Shown piece by piece: positions 42,509 through 51,670 of a stretch of DNA of 64,000 nucleotides (positions are counted from its first letter, which is position 1; every line of letters starts with the position of its first letter). The notes below the pieces were generated by a model. That model worked only from the letters and a program-made list of their open reading frames with translations, did not search any database and was not told where the DNA came from. The stretch lies in contig NZ_CP063808.1 in assembly GCF_018128905.1 (NCBI RefSeq), positions 3,596,001 through 3,660,000 of the forward strand. The letters run 5' to 3'. The DNA comes from Streptomyces sp. A2-16. Lineage in GTDB: Bacteria > Actinomycetota > Actinomycetes > Streptomycetales > Streptomycetaceae. Made by a program: the position numbers and the translations under genes.

Positions 42509-44257
42509 GTGTCCACCGTCGTCGAGACCGACGTCCTGATCGTAGGCAGCGGCCCGGCCGGTGCCTCGGCCGCGCTCGCCCTGAGCACCTACGGCGTCCC
42601 CAACATCGTGGTGACCCGCTACGCGAGCCTCGCCGACACGCCCCGCGCGCACATCACCAACCAGCGCACCATGGAGGTGCTGCGCGACCTCGGTGTCGAG
42701 CAGGACGTGATCGCCCAGGCGACCCCGCAGCACCTGATGGGCAACACCACCTTCTGCACCAGCCTGGCCGGCGAGGAACTGGGCCGGGTGCGCTCATGGG
42801 GCAACGACCCGCTCGTCCAGGCGGCCCACGAGCTCGCCAGCCCCACCCGCATGTGCGACATGCCCCAGCACCTCATGGAACCGGTCCTCGTCGACGCGGC
42901 CGTCGCCCGCGGCACCAGCCTGCGCTTCGAGACCGAGTACCTCTCGCACACCCAGGACGCCGACGGCGTGACGGCGACCGTCCGGGACCGGCTGCGCGGG
43001 GACACGTACGAGATCCGCGCCAAGTACCTGATCGGCGCGGACGGCGGCCGCTCCCGGGTCGCCGAGGACGCCGGGCTCCCGATGGGCGGGCAGATGGGCG
43101 TGGCCGGCAGCATCAACATCGTCTTCGAGGCGGACCTGGCCAGCTACACCGCCCACCGGCCCTCCACCCTCTACTGGGTCCTCGCCCCGGGCGCCACCGT
43201 CGGCGGCATCGGCGCGGGCCTGGTGCGCTGCGTACGGCCCTGGAACGAGTGGCTGATCGTATGGGGCTACGACGTCACCGCGGGCGCCCCCGACCTGACC
43301 ACGGAGTACGCCGAGTCGGTCGTACGGCAGCTGGTCGGCGACGACGAGATCCCCGTGACGATCAAGTCGTCCTCGGCCTGGACCGTCAACGAGATGTACG
43401 CCGAGACCTACTCCAACGGCCGGGTCTTCTGCGCCGGGGACGCCACCCACCGCCACCCGCCGTCCAACGGCCTCGGTTCGAACACCTCCATCCAGGACTC
43501 CTACAACCTCGCCTGGAAGCTGAAGCTCGTTCTCGACGGCACCGCCGCCCCGAAGCTCCTCGACACCTACACGGCCGAACGCGCCCCGATCGGCAAGCAG
43601 GTCGTCACCCGCGCCAACCAGTCCATCGGCGAGACCGCCCCCATCTTCGAGGCCCTCGACGGACTCTCCCCGCAGACCCCCGAGCAGCTGTGGGCCAACA
43701 TCGCCGCCCGCAAGGACGCCACCGAGGCCGCCGAGAAGCAGCGGGCGAAGCTGCGCGAGGCCATCGCTTTCAAGGTGTACGAGTTCAACGCCCACGGCGT
43801 CGACCTCAACCAGCGCTATCCCACCGACGGCACCGCCGCGATCGTCCCCGACGGCACGCCCGCGGAGACCTTCGCCCGCGACCCCGAACTCCACCACCAG
43901 CCCACCACCCGCCCCGGCGCCCGCGTCCCGCACGCCTGGCTCACCTCCGGCACGCGGACCCTGTCCACGCTGGACACGGTCGGCAAGGGCCGCTTCACCC
44001 TGCTCACCGGCATCGGCGGCGAGGACTGGATCCGGGCCGCCGAGGCGCAGGACGTCGACATCGCCACCGTGGTCGTCGGACCCGGACAGGAGTACGAGGA
44101 CCCGTACGGCGACTGGGCGCGCCTGAGCGAGATCTCCGACGCCGGCGCCCTGCTCGTGCGGCCCGACGGCTTCGTCGCCTTCCGGCACGCGACCGCCTCC
44201 CCGGACGCCGAAACGCTTCTGACCGACGCGCTGCGGCGGATCCTCGGCCGCGCCTGA
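42509..44257 (+). CDS. FAD-dependent phenol/resorcinol-type monooxygenase
   Basis: A 582-residue class A flavoprotein hydroxylase (TfdB/PheA-like). The Rossmann loop LIVGSGPAGASAALAL begins near residue 11, the DG motif LIGADGGRSRVAE is near residue 173, the GD motif FCAGDATHRHPPSNGLG near residue 310, and a thioredoxin-like C-terminal domain follows. With the dioxygenase and reductase downstream it most likely converts resorcinol or a similar phenol to hydroxyquinol. Start GTG after AGGAG. It is the first gene of a three-gene operon. Confidence 0.9.
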   Translation: MSTVVETDVLIVGSGPAGASAALALSTYGVPNIVVTRYASLADTPRAHITNQRTMEVLRDLGVEQDVIAQATPQHLMGNTTFCTSLAGEELGRVRSWGNDPLVQAAHELASPTRMCDMPQHLMEPVLVDAAVARGTSLRFETEYLSHTQDADGVTATVRDRLRGDTYEIRAKYLIGADGGRSRVAEDAGLPMGGQMGVAGSINIVFEADLASYTAHRPSTLYWVLAPGATVGGIGAGLVRCVRPWNEWLIVWGYDVTAGAPDLTTEYAESVVRQLVGDDEIPVTIKSSSAWTVNEMYAETYSNGRVFCAGDATHRHPPSNGLGSNTSIQDSYNLAWKLKLVLDGTAAPKLLDTYTAERAPIGKQVVTRANQSIGETAPIFEALDGLSPQTPEQLWANIAARKDATEAAEKQRAKLREAIAFKVYEFNAHGVDLNQRYPTDGTAAIVPDGTPAETFARDPELHHQPTTRPGARVPHAWLTSGTRTLSTLDTVGKGRFTLLTGIGGEDWIRAAEAQDVDIATVVVGPGQEYEDPYGDWARLSEISDAGALLVRPDGFVAFRHATASPDAETLLTDALRRILGRA

Positions 44258-44308
44258 GAACGCGCGACCATGGCAGAAGCGCAACGTCGTCGAGAACGAG
44301 GAGCAGGC

Positions 44309-45178
44309 ATGACCACCGACGCGACCGGAACCGGCGTCACCGAGGAGGCCGTCGCCGGTCTCCACGCGACCGCCGACCCACGCCTGCGCGAACTGCTCGC
44401 CGGTCTGATCGGCCATCTGCACGATTTCGTGCGCGAGACCCGTCTCACCCAGGAGGAGTGGGAGAAGGCGATCGCCTTCCTGACGGCGACCGGGCAGAAG
44501 TGCACCGACACCCGGCAGGAGTTCATCCTCCTCTCCGACGTCCTCGGCCTCTCCATGCTCGTCGAGACGATCAACGGCGACCGGGTGCAGGGCGCCACGG
44601 AGTCCACCGTGCTGGGCCCCTTCCACATGACCGAGTCGCCCGTCCGGGAGCTCGGCGACGACATCGACCTGGTGGGCGGCAGCGAGCCGTGCGTGGTGAG
44701 CGGCCGGGTGCTCTCCGCGGACGGCACCCCGCTGCCCGGCGCCGTCCTCGACGTCTGGCAGGCCGACGACCAGGGCTTCTACGACGTCCAGCAGCCCGAC
44801 GTGCAGCCCGCGGGCAACGGACGCGGACTGTTCACCGCCGACACCGAGGGCCGCTTCTGGTTCCGCACCTGTGTCCCCGCCCCCTATCCGATCCCCACCG
44901 ACGGCCCCGTGGGTGACCTGCTCCGGGCGACCGGCCGCCATCCCTACCGGCCCGCGCACATCCACTTCATCGTGAGCGCCGAGGGCCACACCCCGGTCAC
45001 CACCCACATCTTCGTCGCGGGCAGCGACTACCTCGACTCCGACGCCGTCTTCGCCGTGAAACAGAGTCTGGTGCAGGACTTCGCGGTGACCGACGACCCG
45101 GCCCTGGCGGCCGAGTTCGGCATCCCGAACCCCTTCCGGCACGCCCGCTTCGACCTGGTGCTGGAGCCGAACGCATGA
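44309..45178 (+). CDS. Hydroxyquinol 1,2-dioxygenase (intradiol ring-cleavage)
   Basis: A 289-residue non-haem Fe(III) dioxygenase opening hydroxyquinol to maleylacetate. An N-terminal dimerisation helix region with QKCTDTRQEFILLSDVLGLS precedes the beta-sandwich. The iron ligands are visible: tyrosines in QGFYDVQQPD and GRHPYRPAHIHFIV and the two histidines of the latter motif. The start MTTDATG follows GAGGAG; an earlier ATG at 44270 is possible. Its stop overlaps the next ATG by four bases. Confidence 0.92.
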   Translation: MTTDATGTGVTEEAVAGLHATADPRLRELLAGLIGHLHDFVRETRLTQEEWEKAIAFLTATGQKCTDTRQEFILLSDVLGLSMLVETINGDRVQGATESTVLGPFHMTESPVRELGDDIDLVGGSEPCVVSGRVLSADGTPLPGAVLDVWQADDQGFYDVQQPDVQPAGNGRGLFTADTEGRFWFRTCVPAPYPIPTDGPVGDLLRATGRHPYRPAHIHFIVSAEGHTPVTTHIFVAGSDYLDSDAVFAVKQSLVQDFAVTDDPALAAEFGIPNPFRHARFDLVLEPNA

Positions 45179-46242
45179 CGTTCTCGGGCGACTTCACCTA
45201 CGAGAGCCGGCCCGGGCGGGTCGTGTTCCGGCCCGGCGCCGCCGTGTCCGCGACTCCCGGCGAGGCCGAACACCTGGGCCTGCGGCGGCTGTTGGTGGTG
45301 TGCGGCAGCCGGGGCGAAAGCGTCGCGCGGGCGGTGGCGGACGCGCTCGGCGACTCCTGCGCGGGGCTGCACGCCGAGGCCCGTATGCACGTCCCCGTCG
45401 AGGACGCCGACCGGGCGGTGACGGTGGCACGCGAGGCCGGGGCCGACGGTGTCGTCGCGGTCGGCGGCGGCTCGTCCATCGGGCTCGGCAAGGCGATCGC
45501 CCTGCGCACCGGACTGCCGCTGATCGCCGTGCCGTCCACCTACTCGGGCTCCGAGATGACCCCCGTCTGGGGCCTGACCGAGGGCGGGGCCAAGCGCACC
45601 GGCCGCGATGCGCGGGTCCAGCCCCGCAGTGTCGTCTACGACCCCGAGCTGACCCTCTCCCTGCCGGTACCGCTCACCGTGACCAGCGGCATCAACGCCC
45701 TCGCGCACGCCGTCGAGGCGCTCTACGCCCCGGACACCTCACCCCTGATCGCGCTGATGGCGGAGGAAGGCGTCCGGGCGATGACCGAGGCGCTGCCCCG
45801 GCTGGCCGCCGACCCGGCGGACGTGCAGGCGCGCGGACAGGCGCTCTACGCGGCATGGCTGTGCGGGTCCTGCCTCGGGTCCACGACCATGGGCCTGCAC
45901 CACAAGCTGTGCCACACGCTCGGCGGCAGCTACGGGCTCCCGCACGCCGAGACCCACACCGTCGTCCTGCCCTACGCCCTTGCCTACAACGCTCCCGCGA
46001 TTCCGGCGGCGTTGACCGTGCTGCGCAGGGCACTCGGCGCCGACGACCCGTCGCACGCCCTGTGGGAACTGGCCGGCCGCCTCGGCGCACCGCGCTCTCT
46101 CGCCGAACTCGGTCTCAAGGAGGGCGATGTGGCGGAGGCGGCCGTACAGGTGGCGGGGCAGCCGTACGCCAATCCGCGTCCCGTGACGGCGGACGGCGTG
46201 CGGGCGGTACTCCAGGCGGCCCACGAGGGGCGTCGACCGTGA
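45175..46242 (+). CDS. Maleylacetate reductase
   Basis: A 355-residue iron-containing alcohol dehydrogenase-type enzyme that reduces maleylacetate to 3-oxoadipate. GADGVVAVGGGSSIGLGKAI near residue 90 is the NAD(P)-binding turn, IAVPSTYSGSEMTPVWG near residue 120 the family signature, and GLHHKLCHTLGGSYGLPHAE near residue 240 carries the metal-binding histidines. It overlaps the dioxygenase stop (ATGA) and completes the hydroxyquinol pathway; 3-oxoadipate then enters the beta-ketoadipate route encoded elsewhere. Confidence 0.93.
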   Translation: MTFSGDFTYESRPGRVVFRPGAAVSATPGEAEHLGLRRLLVVCGSRGESVARAVADALGDSCAGLHAEARMHVPVEDADRAVTVAREAGADGVVAVGGGSSIGLGKAIALRTGLPLIAVPSTYSGSEMTPVWGLTEGGAKRTGRDARVQPRSVVYDPELTLSLPVPLTVTSGINALAHAVEALYAPDTSPLIALMAEEGVRAMTEALPRLAADPADVQARGQALYAAWLCGSCLGSTTMGLHHKLCHTLGGSYGLPHAETHTVVLPYALAYNAPAIPAALTVLRRALGADDPSHALWELAGRLGAPRSLAELGLKEGDVAEAAVQVAGQPYANPRPVTADGVRAVLQAAHEGRRP

Positions 46243-46285
46243 GTGCCGCAGCACGACAGCAAGTCCCCGAAGAAAGGTGAACATC

Positions 46286-47200
46286 ATGGCCCTCGCACTC
46301 CTCCGGCGTCGGCGGTCCAAGGCTGCCCTTGCCGAGGCGGCGGGCCTCTCCGTCCCCCTCCCCGAAGGCGCGGGCGCGGTGGCCCGGGAGATCGTCGACC
46401 CGCTGGGCTCGCCCATGTCGGGTGCGGACGTCACGGTCACCGCCCTGGACACGCACCGGGTCGCGGCCCGCGGCACGACCGACCCCTACGGCTACTTCGT
46501 CGCCGTACTGCCGCCCGGCCGCTACAGCCTGCTGGCCGCGGCGGAGGGACTCCAGCCGCACCGCGAGACCCTCGAGGTCGGGCCGCACGGGGCGGCGCCC
46601 GCCGAGCGGGTCTGGCTCCAGCCGGCCCAGGCGCTCCAACTGCCCACGCCCGGCGTCTGGTTGTTCGATCCGCCGCACACCGCGATCCGCTTCATCGCCA
46701 AGCACGTCGGCATGGCCCATGTCCACGGCCGCTTCGAGCGTTTCGAGGGCGGCATCCAGGTCGCGCAGGACATGTCCCAGTCGCGCGTCCAGGTCCGCAT
46801 CGACGCCTCCAGCATCACCACCGGGAACACCACCCGCGACAACCACCTGCGCTCCGGCGACTTCCTCGACGTGGAACGCTTCCCCCACATCGACTTCGTC
46901 AGCACCCGCTTCGCCTACCGCGGTGGCAGCAAGTGGACCCTCCAGGGCTCCCTCACGATGCACGGGGTGAGCCGTTCGGTCGCCCTCGACACGACCTATC
47001 TGGGCACGGTCAACGGCGGCTACGGCGAGGAACTGCGCTGCGCTGCCCTCGCGACGGCCGAGCTGCACCGCGAGGACTACACGCTCAACTGGAGGTCGAT
47101 GCTGGCCCGGGGCATCGCGGTCGTCGGCCCCACGGTCCAGCTGGAACTGGACGTCCAGGCGATGTACCGCACCCACGACACGCCGACCCCGCCGGAGTAG
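46286..47200 (+). CDS. YceI family protein fused to an N-terminal carboxypeptidase-regulatory-like domain
   Basis: A 304-residue protein. Residues 30-110 form a CarboxypepD_reg-like beta-sandwich (VDPLGSPMSGADVTVTALDT, DPYGYFVAVLPPGRYSLLA). Residues 118-295 are a YceI lipocalin-like domain (WLFDPPHTAIRFIAKHVGMA, then DFLDVERFPHIDFVS and GSLTMHGVSR). YceI domains bind polyprenoid lipids or quinones. There is no signal peptide. It starts 43 bp after maleylacetate reductase with AAAGG upstream, so it may be the operon's last gene. Confidence 0.87.
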   Translation: MALALLRRRRSKAALAEAAGLSVPLPEGAGAVAREIVDPLGSPMSGADVTVTALDTHRVAARGTTDPYGYFVAVLPPGRYSLLAAAEGLQPHRETLEVGPHGAAPAERVWLQPAQALQLPTPGVWLFDPPHTAIRFIAKHVGMAHVHGRFERFEGGIQVAQDMSQSRVQVRIDASSITTGNTTRDNHLRSGDFLDVERFPHIDFVSTRFAYRGGSKWTLQGSLTMHGVSRSVALDTTYLGTVNGGYGEELRCAALATAELHREDYTLNWRSMLARGIAVVGPTVQLELDVQAMYRTHDTPTPPE

Positions 47201-47249
47201 GGCGAACCGGCGGCAGCCCGTTGTCGGACCCGGTCGGTACGGTCGGTCC

Positions 47250-47657
47250 ATGAGAGCCGACGGAACATTCAGTGTCGAAGCGTTCGTGCCGACCGGGCTG
47301 AAGCCGGAGCCGGCCGTGGCCACCGGGCTCCCGGTCGGGGTCGCGACGATGGAGAAGCACTTCGAGGGCGAGGTCGCCGGACGCTCGGCGACCTTGTTCA
47401 CCGCCGCGTACGACCAGGAGTCCGGCGTCGGCACCTATGTGGCCATGGAGTCCTTCGAGGGCTCGCTGCACGGCCGGTCCGGCGCCTTCAACTTCGTGCA
47501 CTCGGCGACGACCTCCGGCAGCGACCGCACCGCGGAGTTCTTCACGATCGTCCCCGCCAGCGGCACCGGCGAGCTGGCGGGGATCTCCGGCACCGGAGCC
47601 CTGGCGGTCGACGCCGACGGCACCCACCGGATCCGGTTCGACTACGAACTCAGCTGA
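47250..47657 (+). CDS. DUF3224 domain protein
   Basis: A 135-residue protein made mainly of beta strands: GVATMEKHFEGEVAGRSATL, GTYVAMESFEGSLHGRSGAF and the C-terminal GTHRIRFDYELS. This fits DUF3224, a small lipocalin-like family of unknown function. Its last 8 bases overlap the end of the convergent TetR gene. The start ATG lies 49 bp after the YceI gene. Confidence 0.85.
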   Translation: MRADGTFSVEAFVPTGLKPEPAVATGLPVGVATMEKHFEGEVAGRSATLFTAAYDQESGVGTYVAMESFEGSLHGRSGAFNFVHSATTSGSDRTAEFFTIVPASGTGELAGISGTGALAVDADGTHRIRFDYELS

Positions 47658-48273
47658 CAGCGGGGTCGTACGCCGCCAGCCGGCGCCGCGTGTGCTCCAG
47701 GAAGCCCTCCAGCAGGAGGTCGAAGGCCCGGTCCGCGCGGTTGTCCCCGACCGCCGCCAGCGCCGCCGCCAGGCGTGGCGTGGCGGCGCCGTCGGCGATC
47801 TCCCACATGGCCTCGGGGGCGGCCAGGTCGAGGGCCGAGCCGAGGACGAGATTCTCCAGGGCCACGATCACCGGCATGACCTCGTGCGCCGGGAAGCCCG
47901 CGTCGAGGAGCAGCGTCACGGCCCGCTCGTACTGCTCCAGGACCCTGGGCGCCCGCACCGGGTTCGTCATCAGCAGCGGGATGGCGCGCGGGTGCGCGGC
48001 GAAGGCGGCGCGGTAGGAGCGGGCCCATGCCTCCATGGCGGCGTCCCAGGGGCGGACGTCGAGGGTGGTGACGTCGATCGCCGCCGCCACCCGCTCGCGC
48101 AGCAGCTCCACGATGCCGTCCCGGCCGTCCACATGGTGATACAGCGAACCGGTCTGCACCCCGAGCCGCCGGGCGATCTGCGGCACGCTGAACTCGCCCT
48201 GCCGGTCGACGAGTTCGAGCGCCGCCGTGGTGATGCGCTCCCGGTCCAGCAGTGGTGTGCGCGGCCGTCCCAT
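47650..48273 (-). CDS. TetR family transcriptional regulator (divergent from second APC permease)
   Basis: A 207-residue repressor. The helix-turn-helix (ITTAALELVDRQGEFSVPQI, then LGVQTGSLYHHV) spans residues 12-52 and the C-terminal part has the TetR_C ligand fold. It is divergent from the second APC permease and amidohydrolase, the same arrangement as at 21.2-25.3 kb. The start MGRPRTP is the usual position; upstream extension is AT-rich. A possible operator (AAAG-C-CTTT) lies in the gap, but it is weak. Confidence 0.9.
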   Translation of the reverse strand: MGRPRTPLLDRERITTAALELVDRQGEFSVPQIARRLGVQTGSLYHHVDGRDGIVELLRERVAAAIDVTTLDVRPWDAAMEAWARSYRAAFAAHPRAIPLLMTNPVRAPRVLEQYERAVTLLLDAGFPAHEVMPVIVALENLVLGSALDLAAPEAMWEIADGAATPRLAAALAAVGDNRADRAFDLLLEGFLEHTRRRLAAYDPAVS

Positions 48274-48415
48274 GTCCTGTGATCCCCCTCCAGGGTCTTC
48301 CCAGCTTCTGAAGGGGAGGTTACATTGCGAAAACCGAAAGCCTTTAGATTTACGGCGCCGGACACCCCGCACGCCTCATCCCGGTCCCTGCCCCGCAGCT
48401 CAGGAGGGCTTTCCC

Positions 48416-49921
48416 GTGCCCGCAACCGCTCCCGACCCGCACCCGGTCACCGCCCCCGACTCGCACCCGGGCGGCGGCCCGGCGTTGCGCTCCGGCTCGC
48501 TCGGCACCGCCGACATCGCCTTCTTCGTCGTCTCCGCCGCGGCCCCGCTCACCGTCATGGCAGGCGTCGCCCCGCTCGCGATCCTGCTCGGCGGGATCGG
48601 CGCCCCGGTCGGCTACCTGCTGGCCGGCCTCACCCTGGCCGTCTTCGCGGTCGGCTTCACCACGATGAGCCGGCACGTGCGCAGCGGCGGGGCGTTCTAC
48701 GCCTACGTCACCCGCGGTCTCGGCCGCAGCGTCGGCGTCGGAGCCGCACTCCTCGCCCTGGTCGGCTACAACGGCATGGAGATCGGCGTCTACGGCCTCC
48801 TCGGCACCGCCACCCGGGACACCGCGCACTCCCTGTTCGGCGCCGACATCCCGTGGCTCCCCGTGTCGCTCGCCGGGCTGCTGCTCATCGGCTACGGCGG
48901 CTACCGGTCCATCGACTTCGGGGCCAAGCTCCTCGGCGTCCTGCTCACCGCCGAGACCGGCATCCTCACGCTGCTGGCCGTGGCGGTGCTGGTCAAGGGC
49001 GGTGCGCACGGCCTGTCCCTGCACTCCTTCACCCCCGGCAACGTCCTGGTCCCGGGCACGGCCGCGGTGCTGGCCTTCGCGTTCGCCGCGTTCACCGGCT
49101 TCGAGTCGACCGTCATCTACCGCCGCGAGGCCCGCGACCCGGCCCGCACGGTCCCGCGCGCCACCTACATCGCCGTCGGCTTCCTCGGCCTGTTCTACGC
49201 CTTCGTCGTCTGGACGGTGGTGCAGGCCTTCGGTGACGCCGAGGTCGTGAAGGCCGCCGGCACCGACCCCGTCGGGCTGTTCTTCTCCGCCATCACCACC
49301 TACGTCGGCGCGTGGGCCGCGGACCTCATGCACATCCTGATCGTCACCAGCGTCCTCGCCTCCCTGCTGGCCTTCCACAACGCCATCAACCGCTACGGCC
49401 TCGCCCTCGCCGAGGAGGGGATCCTGCCCAGGGCGCTGGCCAGGGTGCACCCGCGCCACCGCTCCCCGTACGTCGCCGGAATCGCCCAGACCGTCCTCGG
49501 CGCCGCGGTCGTGCTCGGCTTCGCCGCGGCCGGGGCGGACCCCTACGGACAGCTGCTGCTGTGGGTCAACACCCCGGGCATGCTCGGCCTGATGACCCTG
49601 CAGGTGCTCGCCGCGCTCGCCGTCCCCCTGTACTTCCGCCGCGTCCACCACACCGAGGGCGTCCTGCGCACGGTGGTGGCTCCCGTGGCCGCGGCGGTCC
49701 TTCTCATCGCCGCGATCGTCCTGGTGGTCGCCCACCTCGACCTGTTCACCGGCGCCTCCACCACGGTCAACACCCTGCTCGCGGCGGTCGTCCCGGCCGT
49801 CTTCCTCGCCGGACTCGCCCTCGCCCGCTGGCTGCGCCTCCACCGCCCGGCCGTCCACGAGCGGTTCGCCGCCGAGCCGACGAGGGCCGGGTCCGGTGAA
49901 GTCCCGCAAGCCGCCGGTTAG
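48416..49921 (+). CDS. APC superfamily permease (second cassette)
   Basis: A 501-residue transporter with about 12 helices. LGTADIAFFVVSAAAPLTVM opens helix 1, and AFAAFTGFESTVIYRREARD near residue 225 is the conserved helix 6 segment with Glu. Start GTG after AGGAGG; the first 25 residues are a Pro/Asp/His-rich cytoplasmic tail. It has the same length as the permease at 22.1 kb but is well diverged. The YtcJ-like amidohydrolase follows after 41 bp, so import and hydrolysis are probably linked. Confidence 0.9.
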   Translation: MPATAPDPHPVTAPDSHPGGGPALRSGSLGTADIAFFVVSAAAPLTVMAGVAPLAILLGGIGAPVGYLLAGLTLAVFAVGFTTMSRHVRSGGAFYAYVTRGLGRSVGVGAALLALVGYNGMEIGVYGLLGTATRDTAHSLFGADIPWLPVSLAGLLLIGYGGYRSIDFGAKLLGVLLTAETGILTLLAVAVLVKGGAHGLSLHSFTPGNVLVPGTAAVLAFAFAAFTGFESTVIYRREARDPARTVPRATYIAVGFLGLFYAFVVWTVVQAFGDAEVVKAAGTDPVGLFFSAITTYVGAWAADLMHILIVTSVLASLLAFHNAINRYGLALAEEGILPRALARVHPRHRSPYVAGIAQTVLGAAVVLGFAAAGADPYGQLLLWVNTPGMLGLMTLQVLAALAVPLYFRRVHHTEGVLRTVVAPVAAAVLLIAAIVLVVAHLDLFTGASTTVNTLLAAVVPAVFLAGLALARWLRLHRPAVHERFAAEPTRAGSGEVPQAAG

Positions 49922-49962
49922 TTCACGCTCAGTCCGTTGCCGTACGACCCGAAGGAGCCCGT

Positions 49963-51534
49963 ATGCCCACCGCCGACCTCGTCCTCACCGGCGGCTCCGT
50001 ACGCACCCTCGACCCCGGGCGGCCGCACGCCTCGGCGGTCGCCGTACGCGAGGGGACGATCGTCGCGGTCGGTGAGCAGGACGTCGTACGCGAGTGGCGC
50101 GGGCCCGGAACCGAGGTCGTGGACCTGGCCGGGGGGTGTCTGGTGCCGGGGCTTGTGGACAGCCACAGCCACCCCGTGTGGGGCCTCGACATGACCACCG
50201 GACTCGACCTGTCCCCGGTCCGCGACCTCGACGGGCTGCGCGCGGCACTCGCCTCGGCCGAGCGGATCGACGGCTGGATCGTCGGCCACGGCCTGGACCA
50301 CAACGCCTTCGGGGGCCGCCCCGTCGACCGGGCCCTGATCGAGGACGTCCTGGAAGGAGCCCCGGCCTTCCTGCGCCTGTACGACGGCCACTCCGCCCTC
50401 GTCACCGGCACCGCGCTGAAGGCGGCCGGTGTCACCGGGCCGCGCACCTTCGCCCAGCGCTCCCACCTGGTGACCGACGCCGACGGACGGCTCACCGGGC
50501 ATCTGGTCGAACACGCGGCGATGGGCCTGGTCGACGCCGTCCTGCCCCGGCCGTCGTACGCCCGACGACGGGCCAGGCTGGTCGAGTTGCTCTCCGAGAT
50601 GGCCGCCACCGGGCTCACCGGGGCCCACGTCATGGACGCGGGCGACCCCGAACTCGTCGGCGCGGTGGCCGAGGACACCGTCCTGCCCCTGCGGCTCAGG
50701 TTCGCGCCCTGGTGCATGCCGGGCGCGGACAAGGAGGACCTCGGAGAACTCGTCGCCCTTCAGGGCCGCGGCGGCCGGCACTGGCGGGTCGGCGGGGTGA
50801 AGTTCTTCATGGACGGCACCGTCGAGGGCGGCACCGCCTGGCTGGAGCATCCGGACTGCCACGGCCAGGGCACCGAGGCCTTCTGGCCCGACCCGGACGC
50901 CTACAGCGACGCCGTGCGGTTTCTGCACCGCGCCGGTGTACGCACGGCGACCCACGCCATCGGGGACGCGGCGGTCCGGCACGTCCTCGACACCGTCGAG
51001 TCGCTCGGGCCGGACGCGCGGCTCGCACACCGTGTCGAGCACATCGAGTCGGTGCCCTCCGAAGCGGTCGGCCGGTTCGCCCGGCTCGGCGTCATCGCCT
51101 CCATGCAGCCTCCGCACACCGGCTACACCCGGGCCGACCACGCCGACGAGTGGTCCCGGCGGCTGGGCGGGACCCGTGCCGCCCGGGCCTGGCGGCTGCG
51201 CGACCTGCGGGACGCGGGCGCGGTCGTCGCACTCGGCTCGGACTGGCCCATCGCCCACCACGACGCCCGCGCGGTCCTGGCCACCGCACAGGCTCCGCGC
51301 GGAGCGGCCGCAGCCCGCACCGGACTGACCGGTCTGCAGGCCCTGGAAGGCTGCACCACCCATGCCGCCCTCGCCGCCGGGGAGGCGGACGTGGCCGGAC
51401 GGATCGCCGTCGGCTTCCGGGCCGACCTCACCGCCCTCGCCGTCGACCCCGGCACGGCCCCCGCCGACGAGGTGGCCGACGCACCGGTCCGACTCACCGT
51501 CACAGGAGGGCGGATCACGCACCGCGGTGTGTGA
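49963..51534 (+). CDS. Amidohydrolase, YtcJ-like (second cassette)
   Basis: A 523-residue metal-dependent hydrolase. CLVPGLVDSHSHPVWGLDM near residue 60 holds the HxH site; KFFMDGTVEGGTAWLEHPDC near residue 280 and RTATHAIGDAAVRHVLDTV near residue 328 are conserved metal and His segments, and VALGSDWPIAHHDARA near residue 425 gives the Asp. It resembles the enzyme at 23.6 kb in its first 60 residues (same TADLVLTGG start). Start after GAAGGAG. Substrate unknown. Confidence 0.88.
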   Translation: MPTADLVLTGGSVRTLDPGRPHASAVAVREGTIVAVGEQDVVREWRGPGTEVVDLAGGCLVPGLVDSHSHPVWGLDMTTGLDLSPVRDLDGLRAALASAERIDGWIVGHGLDHNAFGGRPVDRALIEDVLEGAPAFLRLYDGHSALVTGTALKAAGVTGPRTFAQRSHLVTDADGRLTGHLVEHAAMGLVDAVLPRPSYARRRARLVELLSEMAATGLTGAHVMDAGDPELVGAVAEDTVLPLRLRFAPWCMPGADKEDLGELVALQGRGGRHWRVGGVKFFMDGTVEGGTAWLEHPDCHGQGTEAFWPDPDAYSDAVRFLHRAGVRTATHAIGDAAVRHVLDTVESLGPDARLAHRVEHIESVPSEAVGRFARLGVIASMQPPHTGYTRADHADEWSRRLGGTRAARAWRLRDLRDAGAVVALGSDWPIAHHDARAVLATAQAPRGAAAARTGLTGLQALEGCTTHAALAAGEADVAGRIAVGFRADLTALAVDPGTAPADEVADAPVRLTVTGGRITHRGV

Positions 51535-51564
51535 CAGCTTCACGGAAAGCACACAGAACCCAAC

Positions 51565-51581
51565 TGAAACTTTATGTTTCA
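51565..51581. promoter_or_regulatory. Inverted repeat TGAAAC-TTTAT-GTTTCA upstream of the oxidoreductase
   Basis: A perfect 6-bp inverted repeat with a 5-bp AT centre in an unusually AT-rich island, 90 bp upstream of the GTG start. It looks like an operator of a MarR or TetR type regulator. No regulator gene is directly adjacent. Confidence 0.6.
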
Positions 51582-51670
51582 AGCGTTACGCTCACCGTCA
51601 TCCGAGTGCTCGGGGGAGCGGCTCGTCCGTCATGGCACTCCCTCCCCCCCCACGGTTCAGGAGACTCGGC

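Noticed and set aside
47650..48415. Second TetR operator AAAG-C-CTTT near 48335
   Set aside because: The palindrome is only 9 bp and does not extend, too weak to list as a feature.
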